From NCBI GenBank assembly GCA_041687395.1, contig JAWLCA010000014.1, positions 1 through 64,000 on the forward strand: a stretch of DNA of 64,000 nt, written 5' to 3'. Each line of letters begins with the position of its first letter. The stretch's first letter is position 1. Both the position numbers and the translations under genes were made by a program. Source of the DNA: JAWLCA01 sp041687395 (GTDB taxonomy: Bacteria; Pseudomonadota; Alphaproteobacteria; Rhodobacterales; Rhodobacteraceae). The notes below the pieces were generated by a model. The model made no database searches. It was not told the DNA's origin and worked only from the letters and a program-made list of their open reading frames with translations. Positions 1-8,049 of this stretch are shown in pieces.

Positions 1-2
1 AG

Positions 3-146
3 GCGAAGATGCGCTGCCTCAAGGCCTTCGGTGAGCGCATCATGGCCAGAGATCCCGACCGCCAGACCGCCGAAATCCACATCCGCATCGCCCTCATGAC
101 CCGTTTCAACGCCCTCGGCACCGCCGAGATCGTCCGCGTGGCATGA
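3..146 (+). pseudogene. IS5-type transposase, C-terminal fragment
   Basis: Only the last 47 codons lie in the window, so the gene is cut by the window edge and its integrity cannot be judged. The peptide contains a run ending RFNALGTAEIVRVA, which resembles the C-terminus of DDE transposases common in alphaproteobacterial IS5-like elements. The stop codon at 144-146 is followed by a non-coding IS end. The family call rests on this short C-terminal signature. Confidence 0.55.
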
Positions 147-284
147 CGTCAACGGGGTAAGGGGAACTCACGCCTCAGGCGCGAGTTGCGCAACAACGCC
201 CCGTCGAATGGGTCGTTGGTAGCGGATTTCGCATCTTCGGGGCCGCCGTGTCGGCTGTTGGGCAGATCACGGTCGGATTCGTCC

Positions 285-1022
285 TCACGCCATCAGCCGC
301 CTTCGGACCAGGAACAGGTTGCCGAGCGCGAACAGCGTGAAGAACTGGGCGCGGTTCTTGGCGAGCCCACGGTAGCGGGTCTTCACGTAGCCGAACTGCC
401 GCGTGAGGACGCGGAACGGGTGCTCGACCCTGGTCCGCACCATGGCGATGATCCGGTTGATCTTCACGTCCTCGGGGTGAAGCTTGCCGCCCTTCGGCGC
501 CTTGCGGATCACGCCCCAGACCTTGCCCTCGTCGGTGAACGCGGCCTCCCGCTCGGCGCTGACATAGCCCTTGTCGGCCCAGACCGAGGTTTCCTCGCCG
601 TGCAGCAGCTCGTCCCAGATCCGACTGTCATGGACCCTGGCGGTCGAGGTCTCGAGACTGTGGGCACCCCCGCTTTCGCAATCCACGCCCACATGCGCCT
701 TCATGCCGAAGTACCGGGTGTTGCCCTTCTTCGTGGACGACATCTCCGGGTCGCGGGCGCCCGCCTTGTTCTTGGTCGAAGACGGCGCGTCGATGATCGT
801 CGCATCGACAAGCGTGCCCGAGCGCAGCGTGATCCCCTTGTCCGCCAGATGGGCGTTCACGCCCGCGAAGATCGCCTCGGTCAGACCCTGACGCTCCAGA
901 AGATGGCGGAAGTTGAGGATCGTGGTCTCGTCGGGAATGCGGTCGTCGCCAAGCTCGATCACCAGCGCCGTCTTCCGCTTCGCCGTCCACCGTTTGATGT
1001 TCTCGTCCATCGTCATACTCAT
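285..1022 (-). pseudogene. IS5-family transposase with a replaced N-terminus
   Basis: The 245-residue product matches the catalytic part of IS5-family DDE transposases: DRIPDETTILNFRHLLE (from about residue 27), GTLVDATIIDAPSS, the DKGY segment with a conserved aspartate, and the final RVEHPFR...KTRYRGLAKN region. Family members are usually about 320 residues with an N-terminal domain of roughly 100 residues, and that domain is missing here. The first 24 or so residues (MDENIKRWTAKRKTALVIEL) look instead like the start of a small helix-turn-helix protein encoded by other insertion sequences, joined in frame. The product is probably inactive. The DDE catalytic identity is secure; the origin of the N-terminal patch is inferred. 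Confidence 0.8.
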
Positions 1023-1062
1023 CGCTACGTTCTCCCTTGTAGCATGAGCAGGATTTCACTGG

Positions 1063-2138
1063 GTCGATACAATCCAGCTCTTCGCGTCGCTTGGATGGGA
1101 AACGGTGAACCTCTACCAAGAGTGGGCCGCTGGGCGCTCGACCGAGGGGCGGGACAGCGAGAAGCAGGTAGTGCTGGAGGGGCGGCTTCGGTCCGCCGTG
1201 GGACGTCTGAACCCCGACCTGCCCGCCAACGCCATCGATCAGGTGGTCGACGAGGTTTCGCGTGACCGGTCCCGCATGGTCCCCCAGAACGCCAATCAGG
1301 AACTGTGGCAGTTGCTGCGCGACGGGGTGAAGGTCCGCGTCACCGATGAACGCGGCAGGCCCACGACCCGAACCGCCCGCGTGATCGACTGGCGCGATGC
1401 CGGGGCGAACGACTTTCTGCTGGCCTCGCAGTTCTGGGTGCGGGGTGACATGCACCGGCGGCGTCCCGACCTGCTGGGCTTCGTCAATGGCATTCCCCTG
1501 CTGCTGTTGGAGCTGAAGAAGTTCAGCGCCCCGGTAAAGGCCGCCTACGACGACAACCTGACCGACTACCGCGACACCATCCCGCACCTGTTCACCCCGA
1601 ACGCGCTGATCATCCTGTCGAACGGAGCGGACACCAAGGTCGGTAGCACCTTCGCCCCGTGGCAGTTCTTCAACGAATGGAAGCGGATCAACGACGAGGG
1701 CGAGGAAGGCGTCGTCTCACTGGAGACCGCGATCCGGGGCCTGTGTGCCAAGGAGAAGCTGCTGGACCTTGTCGAGAACTTCATCGTCTACGAGGAGGAG
1801 AAGGCCGGGCTGGTCAAGAAGCTGGCAAAGAACCACCAGTTCCTTGGGGTCAATCGCGCCATCACCGAGGTGATCCGCTCCAAGGCCCGGCCCGAGGGCG
1901 AGGCGGGGCGGCTGGGGGTGTTCTGGCACACGCAGGGCAGCGGCAAGTCCCTGTCGATGGTGTTCTTCTGCCAGAAGATCCTTCGCACGGTGCCGGGCAA
2001 CTGGACCTTCGTGATCGTCACCGACCGGCAGGAACTGGACGAGCAGATCTACAAGACCTTTGCCGCAACCGGGGCGGTGACGGCAGCGGGCGTCCATGCC
2101 GAAAGCGGGGCGCATCTGAAGGACCTGCTGCGGGCCGA
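1063..2138 (+). pseudogene. hsdR: Type I restriction endonuclease R subunit (HsdR), truncated at both ends
   Basis: HsdR cuts and translocates DNA in type I restriction-modification complexes. The reading frame is open from 1048 and becomes HsdR-like at about 1063 (DTIQLFASLGWETVNLY), so only the first few codons are missing, replaced by IS sequence. The N-terminal nuclease domain is present, including the RRPDLLGFVNG...LLLELKK catalytic region. Helicase motif I (HTQGSGKSLSM) and motif Ia (VIVTDRQELDEQIY) are also present. The protein breaks off at LKDLLRAD, just before the expected DEAD-box region, at the junction with an oppositely oriented integrase fragment. A normal HsdR is about 1000 residues; fewer than 360 remain. 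A GTG at 1105 opens the longest internal frame. No hsdM or hsdS is in the window. Confidence 0.85.
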
Positions 2139-2425
2139 TAGGCCGCCTTGACCGTAGCGATCTGCTCGGGCGTCAGCTCATTCAGTTCCGGACCTTGCAG
2201 CCGGGTTTGAAGAAGCCGGTGCTCGTCGAACTTCTTGTCGACCTCTACGGCAGCGATTCGTACCCTACGGAGCGCTTCCGCATGGTCTCGCGTTCGCAGG
2301 GAGAAGGTCACTTCGCTCTTGCCGTAGCTATCGCGAATATCCTTCGGGACCGTCGCACGGTGGTAGTAGGTGGCATTTCGACGGAAGAGTCGGGTGTGTC
2401 CGGGCATCTTTTTGAGGTGCTCCAC
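2139..2425 (-). pseudogene. Tyrosine-type integrase, N-terminal fragment
   Basis: Reading down from ATG at 2425, the first 95 residues contain MPGHTRLFRRNATYYHRATVP and a following segment SYGKSEVTFSLRTRDHAEALRR. This is the arm-binding N-terminus (DUF6538 type) of phage integrases. The frame stays open beyond 2139 but there it is simply the antisense of hsdR, so the core-binding and catalytic domains are gone. Its start lies about 80 bp from the tRNA-Ala-derived repeat at 2506. It is probably the relic of an older island that used the same attachment site, with its body extending leftward. It was cut by the same deletion that removed the 3' end of hsdR. Confidence 0.75.
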
Positions 2426-2505
2426 TGTAACACCTCACCGTAACAACTCTTGGATTTACCGCAGTGAAATCAGCAAGTTACTGTGGCGTAACGCTAATTT
2501 CAGTG

Positions 2506-2556
<51 letters not shown>

Positions 2557-2659
2557 AAATCAGCGCCAAAATCGACCTAACTTATCAAAACACCTGACCG
2601 CCACAAAACCCCTTGTTTCACTTGCTATTGCGCGGGTTGTTAGCCATTGTGACTAACGC

Positions 2660-2706
2660 CGGGTAACGCCCCAAAACGGCGGAATCTGTTACCCCTGTGT
2701 TACCCC
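2660..2706. promoter_or_regulatory. Paired GTTACCCC sites upstream of int
   Basis: GTTACCCC occurs at 2688-2695 and again at 2699-2706, an 11-bp step, with a related inverted CGGGTAAC at 2660-2667. The same octamer, paired at an 11- or 12-bp step, recurs at 7648-7666 (inverted) and 12082-12101. The position between the attachment repeat and the integrase start suggests arm-type integrase sites, an operator controlling int, or both. Confidence 0.5.
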
Positions 2707-2743
2707 GGCGCGACCTTTTGACTTGTACCGAGGATGCTTTGAC

Positions 2744-3997
2744 ATGGCAAAGGCACTGAAAACTCCGACGGTCGAGGCGGCAAGACCGGACCCGGAAAAG
2801 CGGCGGGAAATTCCTGACGGAATCGTCTCGGGGCTGTATCTGGTGGTGCAGCCGAGCGGGGCGAAGTCCTGGGCGTTGCGCTATCGGTTCGCGGGCAAGC
2901 CTGCCAAGCTGACCTTGGGCCGGTGGCCGGTCATGGGGCTGGCGGCAGCGCGGACGGCAGCGGCGGAAGCCGTGGAGAAGGTCGAGAGGGGCGAGAACCC
3001 GACGATTGAGAAGAAGGCGACCAAGGCCGCGCGGATCGAGGCGCAGCTAGACGAACGCGACCTGTTCAAGAACGTGGTCGAACTGTTCCTGAAACGCCAT
3101 GCCAGCCGCAACCGGCGGGCGGATGATGTGGCCGCATTCTTTCGCCGCGAGGTGCTGGACGCATGGGGCGAGCGGAAGATCCACACCATTACCAAGCGCG
3201 ACGTGATCGACGTGCTGGACGGCATTGTTGACCGGGGCAGCCCCGTTAGCGCGAACCGCCTGCGCGCGCACCTGAACACGCTGTTCAATTGGGCGAAGGG
3301 CCGGGACATTGTGCAGGCGAACCCTCTGGACGGGATCAAGCCCCCTGCCCCGGAGAAGCCGCGCGACCGCGTCCTGACTGACGACGAAATCCGGCTGTTC
3401 TGGCGGGGATGCGATCGGCTGGGCCAGCCGTTCGGGCAGCTGTTCAAGGTGATGCTGTTGACGGGCCAGCGTCGGGGCGAAGTCGGCGGAATGACCGAGG
3501 GAGAAATCAAAGGCGCCGTGTGGACCATCCCGGCCGCTAGGTCGAAGAATGGCGACGAACACAGCCTGACACTACCAGAGGCCGCCCGCGACGTTCTGGC
3601 GAACGTGGAGCGGATCAAGGGCAAGGCGGGCTATGCGTTCACCACGACCGGCGACAGCCCCGTGTCGGGCTTCACACGCGCCACGACGCGCCTGCGGCAG
3701 AAGATGACCGAGATCGCGGCCGAAGATGCAGGCGAGCCGGTCGAGGTTGCACCCTTCACCTTGCACGATCTGCGCCGCACGGCCGCAACCGGAATGGCCA
3801 GGCTGGGCTTTCCGCCGCACGTTGTCGAAGTGGTGTTGAACCATCGCAGCGGAACCCGCCGGGGCGTCGCGGGCGTCTACAACCGTTTCGACTATGCCGA
3901 CGAGAAGCGCGATGCGCTGGAAGCATGGGCGCGGCATGTGCTGGCGCTGGTCGAGGGCCAGCCCGACAACGTGGTGCCGATCGCGGGGGCGCGGTGA
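2744..3997 (+). CDS. int: Tyrosine recombinase (integrase, DUF4102 arm-binding type)
   Basis: This enzyme catalyses site-specific integration and excision. The N-terminal arm-binding domain (residues about 1-90) has the SGLYLVVQPSGAKSW and LGRWPVMGLAAAR signatures of P4-like integrases. A SAM-like core-binding domain follows (about 105-195). The catalytic domain carries R243 or R244 (TGQRRGEV), K268, H341 and R344 (HDLRR), H367 (LNHRSG) and the nucleophile Y379 (VYNRFDY). All catalytic positions are present and the length of 417 residues is normal. ATG at 2744 is preferred over an in-frame TTG at 2723 because GAGG lies about 10 bases ahead of it. The gene is adjacent to the left attachment repeat, as usual for tRNA-integrated islands, and its stop overlaps the next start by one base. 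Confidence 0.95.
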   Translation: MAKALKTPTVEAARPDPEKRREIPDGIVSGLYLVVQPSGAKSWALRYRFAGKPAKLTLGRWPVMGLAAARTAAAEAVEKVERGENPTIEKKATKAARIEAQLDERDLFKNVVELFLKRHASRNRRADDVAAFFRREVLDAWGERKIHTITKRDVIDVLDGIVDRGSPVSANRLRAHLNTLFNWAKGRDIVQANPLDGIKPPAPEKPRDRVLTDDEIRLFWRGCDRLGQPFGQLFKVMLLTGQRRGEVGGMTEGEIKGAVWTIPAARSKNGDEHSLTLPEAARDVLANVERIKGKAGYAFTTTGDSPVSGFTRATTRLRQKMTEIAAEDAGEPVEVAPFTLHDLRRTAATGMARLGFPPHVVEVVLNHRSGTRRGVAGVYNRFDYADEKRDALEAWARHVLALVEGQPDNVVPIAGAR

Positions 3998-4596
3998 TGA
4001 ATGAGTGGGGTATCCCTGATTGGTGCGATCCGGCTGCCTATGGCGACACGGAGCAATGGACGTTCGTGCGGTGGCGCTGGGAATTCAATCGGCGGCGGCA
4101 GGACTATCGACAAGAAGCGATGCAGTTGCTCGATCTCTGGGGGGGCGGTGCGGACCGCCAAAGCCCAAAGTGGCACGCATACTTTCGCAAATGGGGCTAT
4201 GAACGTGTTCTGGATCCGCGAGTGTCAGAATATCCGGATGAGGAATTGCTGACTTGGGGATGGGGAAATGTTGACACGATGGCAAGCGGCCCACGGCAGT
4301 TCATGCGGGTGTGTGAAGGGGAATTCGCCGTAAAGTTCAAGCTCGACACTCCGTTGGCCGAACAGTTCAAGCAGGCGGAACTCGCCGCAAAGGCGGCGCA
4401 GAAAGCCCGACACGGAAAATTGGTGCAGCACACATACCATCCCCAGAAATGGTTTGGCTACTTGCGCACCCTAGACGCGCGCGACGCGGGCGCAGTGTGG
4501 GCCGAAATCGCCGCTTTACACCCAAACACGGCACAAACTGACCAGACGGGGCGCGACAAATGGAAATCGGCCGACGGCTTGCGATTTAGTTTCTAG
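3997..4596 (+). CDS. Hypothetical protein with DUF6499-like N-terminus and DUF2285-like C-terminus
   Basis: The 199-residue product begins with IPDWCDPAAYGDTEQWTF followed by a WRWEFNRRRQDYR segment. This resembles the DUF6499 domain (PDW...Y...WAWEFLRRN..YR) found in alphaproteobacterial mobile elements. Its C-terminal stretch (about residues 147-195; WFGYLRTLDARDAGAVWAEI then DKWKSADGLRF) recalls DUF2285, an HTH-like domain that often accompanies it. It starts at ATG 3997, sharing one base with the integrase stop, so it is translationally coupled to int. A DNA-binding role in element regulation or excision is plausible but unproven. Confidence 0.7.
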   Translation: MNEWGIPDWCDPAAYGDTEQWTFVRWRWEFNRRRQDYRQEAMQLLDLWGGGADRQSPKWHAYFRKWGYERVLDPRVSEYPDEELLTWGWGNVDTMASGPRQFMRVCEGEFAVKFKLDTPLAEQFKQAELAAKAAQKARHGKLVQHTYHPQKWFGYLRTLDARDAGAVWAEIAALHPNTAQTDQTGRDKWKSADGLRFSF

Positions 4597-4672
4597 ATTC
4601 TTTTCACAATCAACGGCGGCGATTCCATATGCTTATGAGGTGCCATGACCTAACCCGATAGGAGTGGCACCC

Positions 4673-4933
4673 ATGACCCAAGCAGAACTTTCCCGCGCCG
4701 CATATGAGCAGGCTAACGGGACGGAAGACACAGGGCGAACGACACAGTCCGAGAAACGCATTCAAGCCGCACAGGTGCGCGCGATGTGCGGCGAAATCAG
4801 CGACATGACCCTGTGGCGCTGGTTGCAGGAACGCCAATTCCCCCAGCCCATTTACATCGGCCGACGACGATACTGGCGCGAAGCTGACGTGATCGCCTGG
4901 CTGGAAGCGCAAGCGACTTCCGCCGCTGCATGA
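4673..4933 (+). CDS. AlpA-like / MerR-type small HTH regulator (possible excisionase)
   Basis: The 86-residue product has a C-terminal winged-helix segment, AAQVRAMCGEISDMTLWRWL followed by PQPIYIGRRRYWREADVIAW. This is the standard pattern of AlpA and excisionase-like proteins, in which the recognition helix precedes the IGRRRYWR wing. The first 35 residues are a polar extension. ATG 4673 is preferred over an upstream in-frame GTG at 4664 because AGGAG lies 8 bases ahead of it. In satellites and P4-like islands, AlpA switches on excision and replication genes. This copy sits between int and the replication module, so it is the best candidate for the element's master regulator. Confidence 0.85.
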   Translation: MTQAELSRAAYEQANGTEDTGRTTQSEKRIQAAQVRAMCGEISDMTLWRWLQERQFPQPIYIGRRRYWREADVIAWLEAQATSAAA

Positions 4934-5046
4934 AAAACCCGCACCGGGGGCGACGGTGCGGGGCTGGGGCAGTGGGGCAGATTGGACAGAACTGCTGACC
5001 CTTCTTAGCACGCGCCGCACCCTCGGGCAAGAATACCGAGGCGACA

Positions 5047-5259
5047 GTGAAAGCAGAAATCGAGATCATAGCCGGCTGGGATGCGTTCACGCCCTTTGCC
5101 GTGCACCAGTGGAGCGCCGGCCGCGACAGCGGCGCGCTGCTGGAAACCTTTCGAACCCGAAGGCAAGCGGTGCGCTACGCACTCGCCTACGCCCGGCGGC
5201 ACGATATGGACCTGCACAGCGCACCGGTCCTGCCCTTCAGCGGGAGGGCAACCGCGTGA
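5047..5259 (+). CDS. Small hypothetical protein
   Basis: This is a 70-residue acidic/aromatic protein with GTG as the apparent start and GAGG six bases upstream. No family is recognised. The sequence (ALLETFRTRRQAVRYALAYA in the middle) predicts an alpha-helical region. Its last codons overlap the start of the next gene in a GTGA arrangement, which supports it as a real member of the early operon 5047-6916. Confidence 0.6.
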   Translation: MKAEIEIIAGWDAFTPFAVHQWSAGRDSGALLETFRTRRQAVRYALAYARRHDMDLHSAPVLPFSGRATA

Positions 5260-5639
5260 GTATGGAGATACGCAACCCCGCGCTGCGCCACCGGGCTGAA
5301 TGGGCGAAAACCCTCGCCCTGACGCTGGAGCATTGCAATTCGCAGGAGGCCGCCGCGATCTGCGCCGCCTTCCTGGACACGGTAGAGACCGGCGGGCCGC
5401 GCCACGATTGGCTAGGCCACGTCTATGCAGACGCACGGCTCTGGGCAGACTCGGCACCGCCGCACGAACTGGTGGCCTATACGCTGGCAGGACTTGACCG
5501 GCTGCCACGGGCGCACTTGGGCAACGCCACGCACAAGCGCGCTTTCGTGGCGCTATGGGATGCATTCGACGCTTCGGACAGGGCGCGCTTTCTAGGCCGT
5601 GTCGATCCTGACGGTAAGTTTCACGGGGGTCGAACATGA
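5256..5639 (+). CDS. Hypothetical protein of the replication operon
   Basis: The 127-residue product is not recognised. It is predicted to be mostly helical (HRAEWAKTLALTLEHCNS near the start, AHLGNATHKRAFVALWDAFD near the end). The GTG at 5256, overlapping the preceding stop by three bases, is chosen because GGGAGG lies 8 bases upstream; an ATG two codons later is too far from it. The 3' end overlaps the start of the RepA-like ATPase (ATGA), so the three genes are probably translationally coupled. An accessory replication role is a context inference only. Confidence 0.6.
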   Translation: MSMEIRNPALRHRAEWAKTLALTLEHCNSQEAAAICAAFLDTVETGGPRHDWLGHVYADARLWADSAPPHELVAYTLAGLDRLPRAHLGNATHKRAFVALWDAFDASDRARFLGRVDPDGKFHGGRT

Positions 5640-6916
5640 GCGCCCCGGATCCTCTGGACAACGTGCGCGCGCTTCCGCCGCTGGAAGCATATGACGACAG
5701 CCCGCCGCCGGTGGAATTCTCGCCCAGCCCCTACATCTGGCGCAACCCGGCAGAAATCCCGCCGCGACAATGGCTATTCGCCAAACATCTAATCCGGGGC
5801 TTTGTGTCCGCGACCGTTGCACCGGGCGGGCTGGGCAAGTCGTCGCTTTCGCAAGTCGAAGCTTTGGCAATGGTAACAGGGCGCGCCCTGATGGGCGACG
5901 CTCCGCCCGAACCGTTGCGGGTTTGGTGCTGGAATGGCGAAGATCCAAAAGAAGAACTTGAGCGCCGGATTGCCGCCGCGTGCCTGCATTACCAGATCAC
6001 GCCCGAGCAGATCGGCGGGCGGTTGTCCCTGGACAGCGGCCGCGACGTGCCAATCACCATAGCCAAGACAAATGCGCAGGGGATCGAACTTGCAACCCCG
6101 ATTCGGGACGCGCTGGTGCGCGCTATCAAAAAGGACCGTATCGACGTGCTGGTGGTGGACCCCTTCGCCACAAGTCACAGCGTGCCCGAGAATGACAACG
6201 CCGCGATGAATGCCGTTGTTTCCGCCTGGCGGGATATCGCGGCCCTGACGAACTGCGCGATTGAGCTGGTGCACCACGTTTCCAAAGCAGGAGCGATGAA
6301 CGCCGACGAAATGGGCATCTATGCCAGCCGGGGCGCGGGTGCGCTGATCGACGGAGTGCGCAGCGCCCGTTTTCTGACCCGGATGCGCCAAGACGAAGCC
6401 GACAGATACGGGATCGTGGAACAAGAGGCCGCAAGGCACTTCCGCGTCAACATGGGCAAGGCGAACCTTGCGCCGCCTGACAAGGCGACATGGCGAAAGA
6501 TGATCGCCGCCGATCTTGGCAACGGGGCGGGGCTTTGGCCCGAAGGCGACCTTGTGGGCGTGGCGACCGTCTGGACGCCACCGGACCCGTTCGAGGGAAT
6601 GACCGCGCGCGACCTGATGCGCGTACAACAGGCAATCGAGGCCAGCGAGACCCCGCCGAAGGCGAACGAACGCGCAAGCGATTGGGCAGGGTATGTCGTC
6701 GCGGATGCTCTGGGGCTGGACTTGGGCCGCGACCTGAAAAAGCACGAACGCAATCCGGCACAGAACATCGCCCGCGCCAAGGTGCGACAACTTCTAAGCG
6801 AATGGCTACGAAGCGGCGCACTTGTCATCGAGCCGACCCACAGTGCCCGCGATGGACGGGCGATCAAGTTTGTGCAGGTCGGCGAGAGGGTCAGCATGGC
6901 CGATCTGCAAGGTTAG
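5636..6916 (+). CDS. RepA-like hexameric helicase / AAA (RecA-fold) ATPase
   Basis: This 426-residue protein resembles plasmid RepA and phage KaiC/RecA-fold replicative helicases. The Walker A loop is APGGLGKSS (residues 62-70). It is followed by a VWCWNGEDPKEELERRI segment (about 96-111) typical of RepA-type ATPases. The Walker B strand is IDVLVVDPFA (about 169-178), and a HHVSKAG motif follows at about 213-219. The C-terminal third is family-specific. It starts ATGA-coupled to the preceding gene. A candidate iteron cluster lies about 370 bp downstream at 7288-7464, so this is probably the element's replication helicase. No primase domain is visible; host primase or an unrecognised domain would be needed. 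Confidence 0.82.
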   Translation: MSAPDPLDNVRALPPLEAYDDSPPPVEFSPSPYIWRNPAEIPPRQWLFAKHLIRGFVSATVAPGGLGKSSLSQVEALAMVTGRALMGDAPPEPLRVWCWNGEDPKEELERRIAAACLHYQITPEQIGGRLSLDSGRDVPITIAKTNAQGIELATPIRDALVRAIKKDRIDVLVVDPFATSHSVPENDNAAMNAVVSAWRDIAALTNCAIELVHHVSKAGAMNADEMGIYASRGAGALIDGVRSARFLTRMRQDEADRYGIVEQEAARHFRVNMGKANLAPPDKATWRKMIAADLGNGAGLWPEGDLVGVATVWTPPDPFEGMTARDLMRVQQAIEASETPPKANERASDWAGYVVADALGLDLGRDLKKHERNPAQNIARAKVRQLLSEWLRSGALVIEPTHSARDGRAIKFVQVGERVSMADLQG

Positions 6917-7245
6917 AGTTGGTCGAGTATAGCGAAGGCCGTCAACTCTGGATTCTCAGCACACTGGTCGCGCAGTCGTGCCAAAGTGGAGAGTTCGTCT
7001 TGATGCAGCCCTCCCTTCGCTGTGTCGAAGCCAAGCACAAAGCCCCAAAGCATTCCCTGTCGCGCGTAGAATTGCACTGCCGCATCTAGTCCCTCTGTGA
7101 AAGGATTTGGCGCCTCTCCGTCTATGATCGAGACGACTTCACCGCAGGGTCTCTCTGTAAAGTATCGGACGGCTTCGTGATCAGAATACCCCTGCGACAC
7201 CGCAGGTGAAGCAATGACACAAACCGAGAAAACGCATAGCCGCAC
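6913..7245 (-). CDS. Small secreted protein of unknown function
   Basis: Read from GTG at 7245, the 110-residue product starts with a short hydrophobic leader (RLCVFSVCVIASPAVSQG) that looks like a signal peptide with cleavage near residue 20. The mature part has two cysteines and no family I recognise. The start is supported by GGAGAG five bases upstream. It is convergent with the RepA-like ATPase (stop codons overlap) and is the only minus-strand gene in the left half of the element. It may be cargo acting in the periplasm. Confidence 0.6.
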   Translation of the reverse strand: MRLCVFSVCVIASPAVSQGYSDHEAVRYFTERPCGEVVSIIDGEAPNPFTEGLDAAVQFYARQGMLWGFVLGFDTAKGGLHQDELSTLARLRDQCAENPELTAFAILDQL

Positions 7246-7287
7246 TTTGTCTCTCCGAGCGAGTGCTGCCAACCTTACCGCTAGACC

Positions 7288-7464
7288 TTCCGCAGTCAAT
7301 TCCACTGCGGCGGATGAGTGTGGATGAGTGCGGAAATAGAGATGCAGGCGGGCGGGCGGAGACTTCCGCCGCCGCAGTCAATTCCTTTAAGGCGACGACT
7401 GCGGCGGAACCGCTCTTTCCGCCCCGCCTGTGGGATTACCCCTGTCGGTTTCGACTGCGGAAGG
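7288..7464. repeat. Iteron-like cluster, candidate replication origin
   Basis: The heptamer CCGCAGT or its complement ACTGCGG occurs five times in 171 bp: forward at 7290-7296 and 7372-7378, reverse at 7304-7310, 7398-7404 and 7454-7460. The forward copies extend to CCGCAGTCAATTCC in both cases. The first two copies form a short hairpin; the third and fourth form a larger inverted repeat. A further GCAGTCAA lies at 7572-7579 in the neighbouring AT-rich stretch. The arrangement and the nearby RepA-like gene suggest initiator binding sites. No protein-coding frame explains the repeats. Confidence 0.6.
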
Positions 7465-7556
7465 ATGAGCGCGGGCACCTTCAACGGGCGATATATCCTT
7501 GTGAAAATATCGCACCTTTCCGCCTGTTTTTGTGCCCTGTTCGGGGAAGGATTGGC

Positions 7557-7640
7557 AAGAATTCTTGATATGCAGTCAAAACATCTAACAAAACATAGCG
7601 TTGTAAAACATATAGTTAGCTATAATTTAGCGCCGCGATG
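7557..7640. other. AT-rich stretch beside the iteron-like repeats
   Basis: This roughly 80-bp segment is strongly A+T-rich in an otherwise G+C-rich window, with runs such as AAAACATCTAACAAAACATA. It lies between the repeat cluster (7288-7464) and the packaging genes (from 7684). Such stretches serve as DNA-unwinding elements at origins. It also contains a perfect TATAAT and could instead or additionally be a promoter. Confidence 0.5.
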
Positions 7641-7666
7641 TGCTACAGGGGTAACGCACGGGTAAC
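7598..7666 (+). promoter_or_regulatory. Candidate promoter and operator of the packaging operon
   Basis: A perfect -10 hexamer TATAAT lies at 7621-7626; the best -35-like sequence is weak (around 7598-7606). Just downstream, GGGGTAAC at 7648-7655 and CGGGTAAC at 7659-7666 form an 11-bp-spaced pair. This is the reverse complement of the GTTACCCC pair near int and near the right end. The pair would lie in the early transcribed region of the terS-like gene at 7684, a suitable place for a repressor or activator. The -10 match is direct; regulation is inferred. Confidence 0.5.
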
Positions 7667-7683
7667 GAAAGGCCGCCTTAAGC

Positions 7684-8049
7684 ATGGCGAAAGCACCACC
7701 ACCGCAATTCAGCACACGCAAGGGCACCGGGGCTGTTGTCCTGGCGGGGGTGGACGGGCGCAGCATGATGGCGCGGCGGTTCCGTGAGATTGCAGCGAAC
7801 ATCGAAGGCGACCTCGGCGGGGATTTGACCGAAGCACAGAAGCACCTGATGGCGCGGGCGGCAACGCTGGCGTGCTGGTGCGAGGAACGCGAGGCGGAAC
7901 TTGCCAAGGGCGAGGAATTCGACGCGGGCCAATATGCCACCATCGCAAACGCCATGCGCCGTCTCTTATCTGATCTGGGGCTAGAGCGCCGATCGAAAGA
8001 CATTACCCCCAGCCTTCACGACTACATTGCGGGGCGGGCCAATGGCTGA
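7684..8049 (+). CDS. Probable small terminase subunit (TerS-like)
   Basis: The 121-residue helical protein has a central GGDLTEAQKHLMARAATLAC segment and a following region EFDAGQYATIANAMRRLLSD. This looks like the small proteins that precede terL in alphaproteobacterial prophages, which recognise pac or cos sites. The call depends largely on its place two genes upstream of the large terminase and on this general resemblance. It is the first gene after the candidate promoter at 7621. Its stop lies inside the next small gene, with an 8-bp overlap. Confidence 0.6.
   Translation: MAKAPPPQFSTRKGTGAVVLAGVDGRSMMARRFREIAANIEGDLGGDLTEAQKHLMARAATLACWCEEREAELAKGEEFDAGQYATIANAMRRLLSDLGLERRSKDITPSLHDYIAGRANG

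Larger units (their letters stand above)
1..1062. mobile_element. Cluster of IS5-type insertion sequence remnants
   Basis: This stretch holds the tail of one transposase gene (to 146), a non-coding IS end (147-284) and a second transposase gene on the opposite strand (285-1022). Just after the first stop codon is a sequence with the GAGTTGCGCAACAA signature that I associate with IS5-type ends. The right edge lies near 1063, where an hsdR reading frame begins abruptly without its start codon. I could not define a complete pair of terminal inverted repeats, so these are called remnants, not an intact element. Confidence 0.7.

Noticed and set aside
186..1265. A 359-codon plus-strand frame over the IS
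   Set aside because: It is antisense to the IS5-type transposase, whose catalytic motifs are unambiguous, and runs out of the IS into hsdR sequence in another frame.
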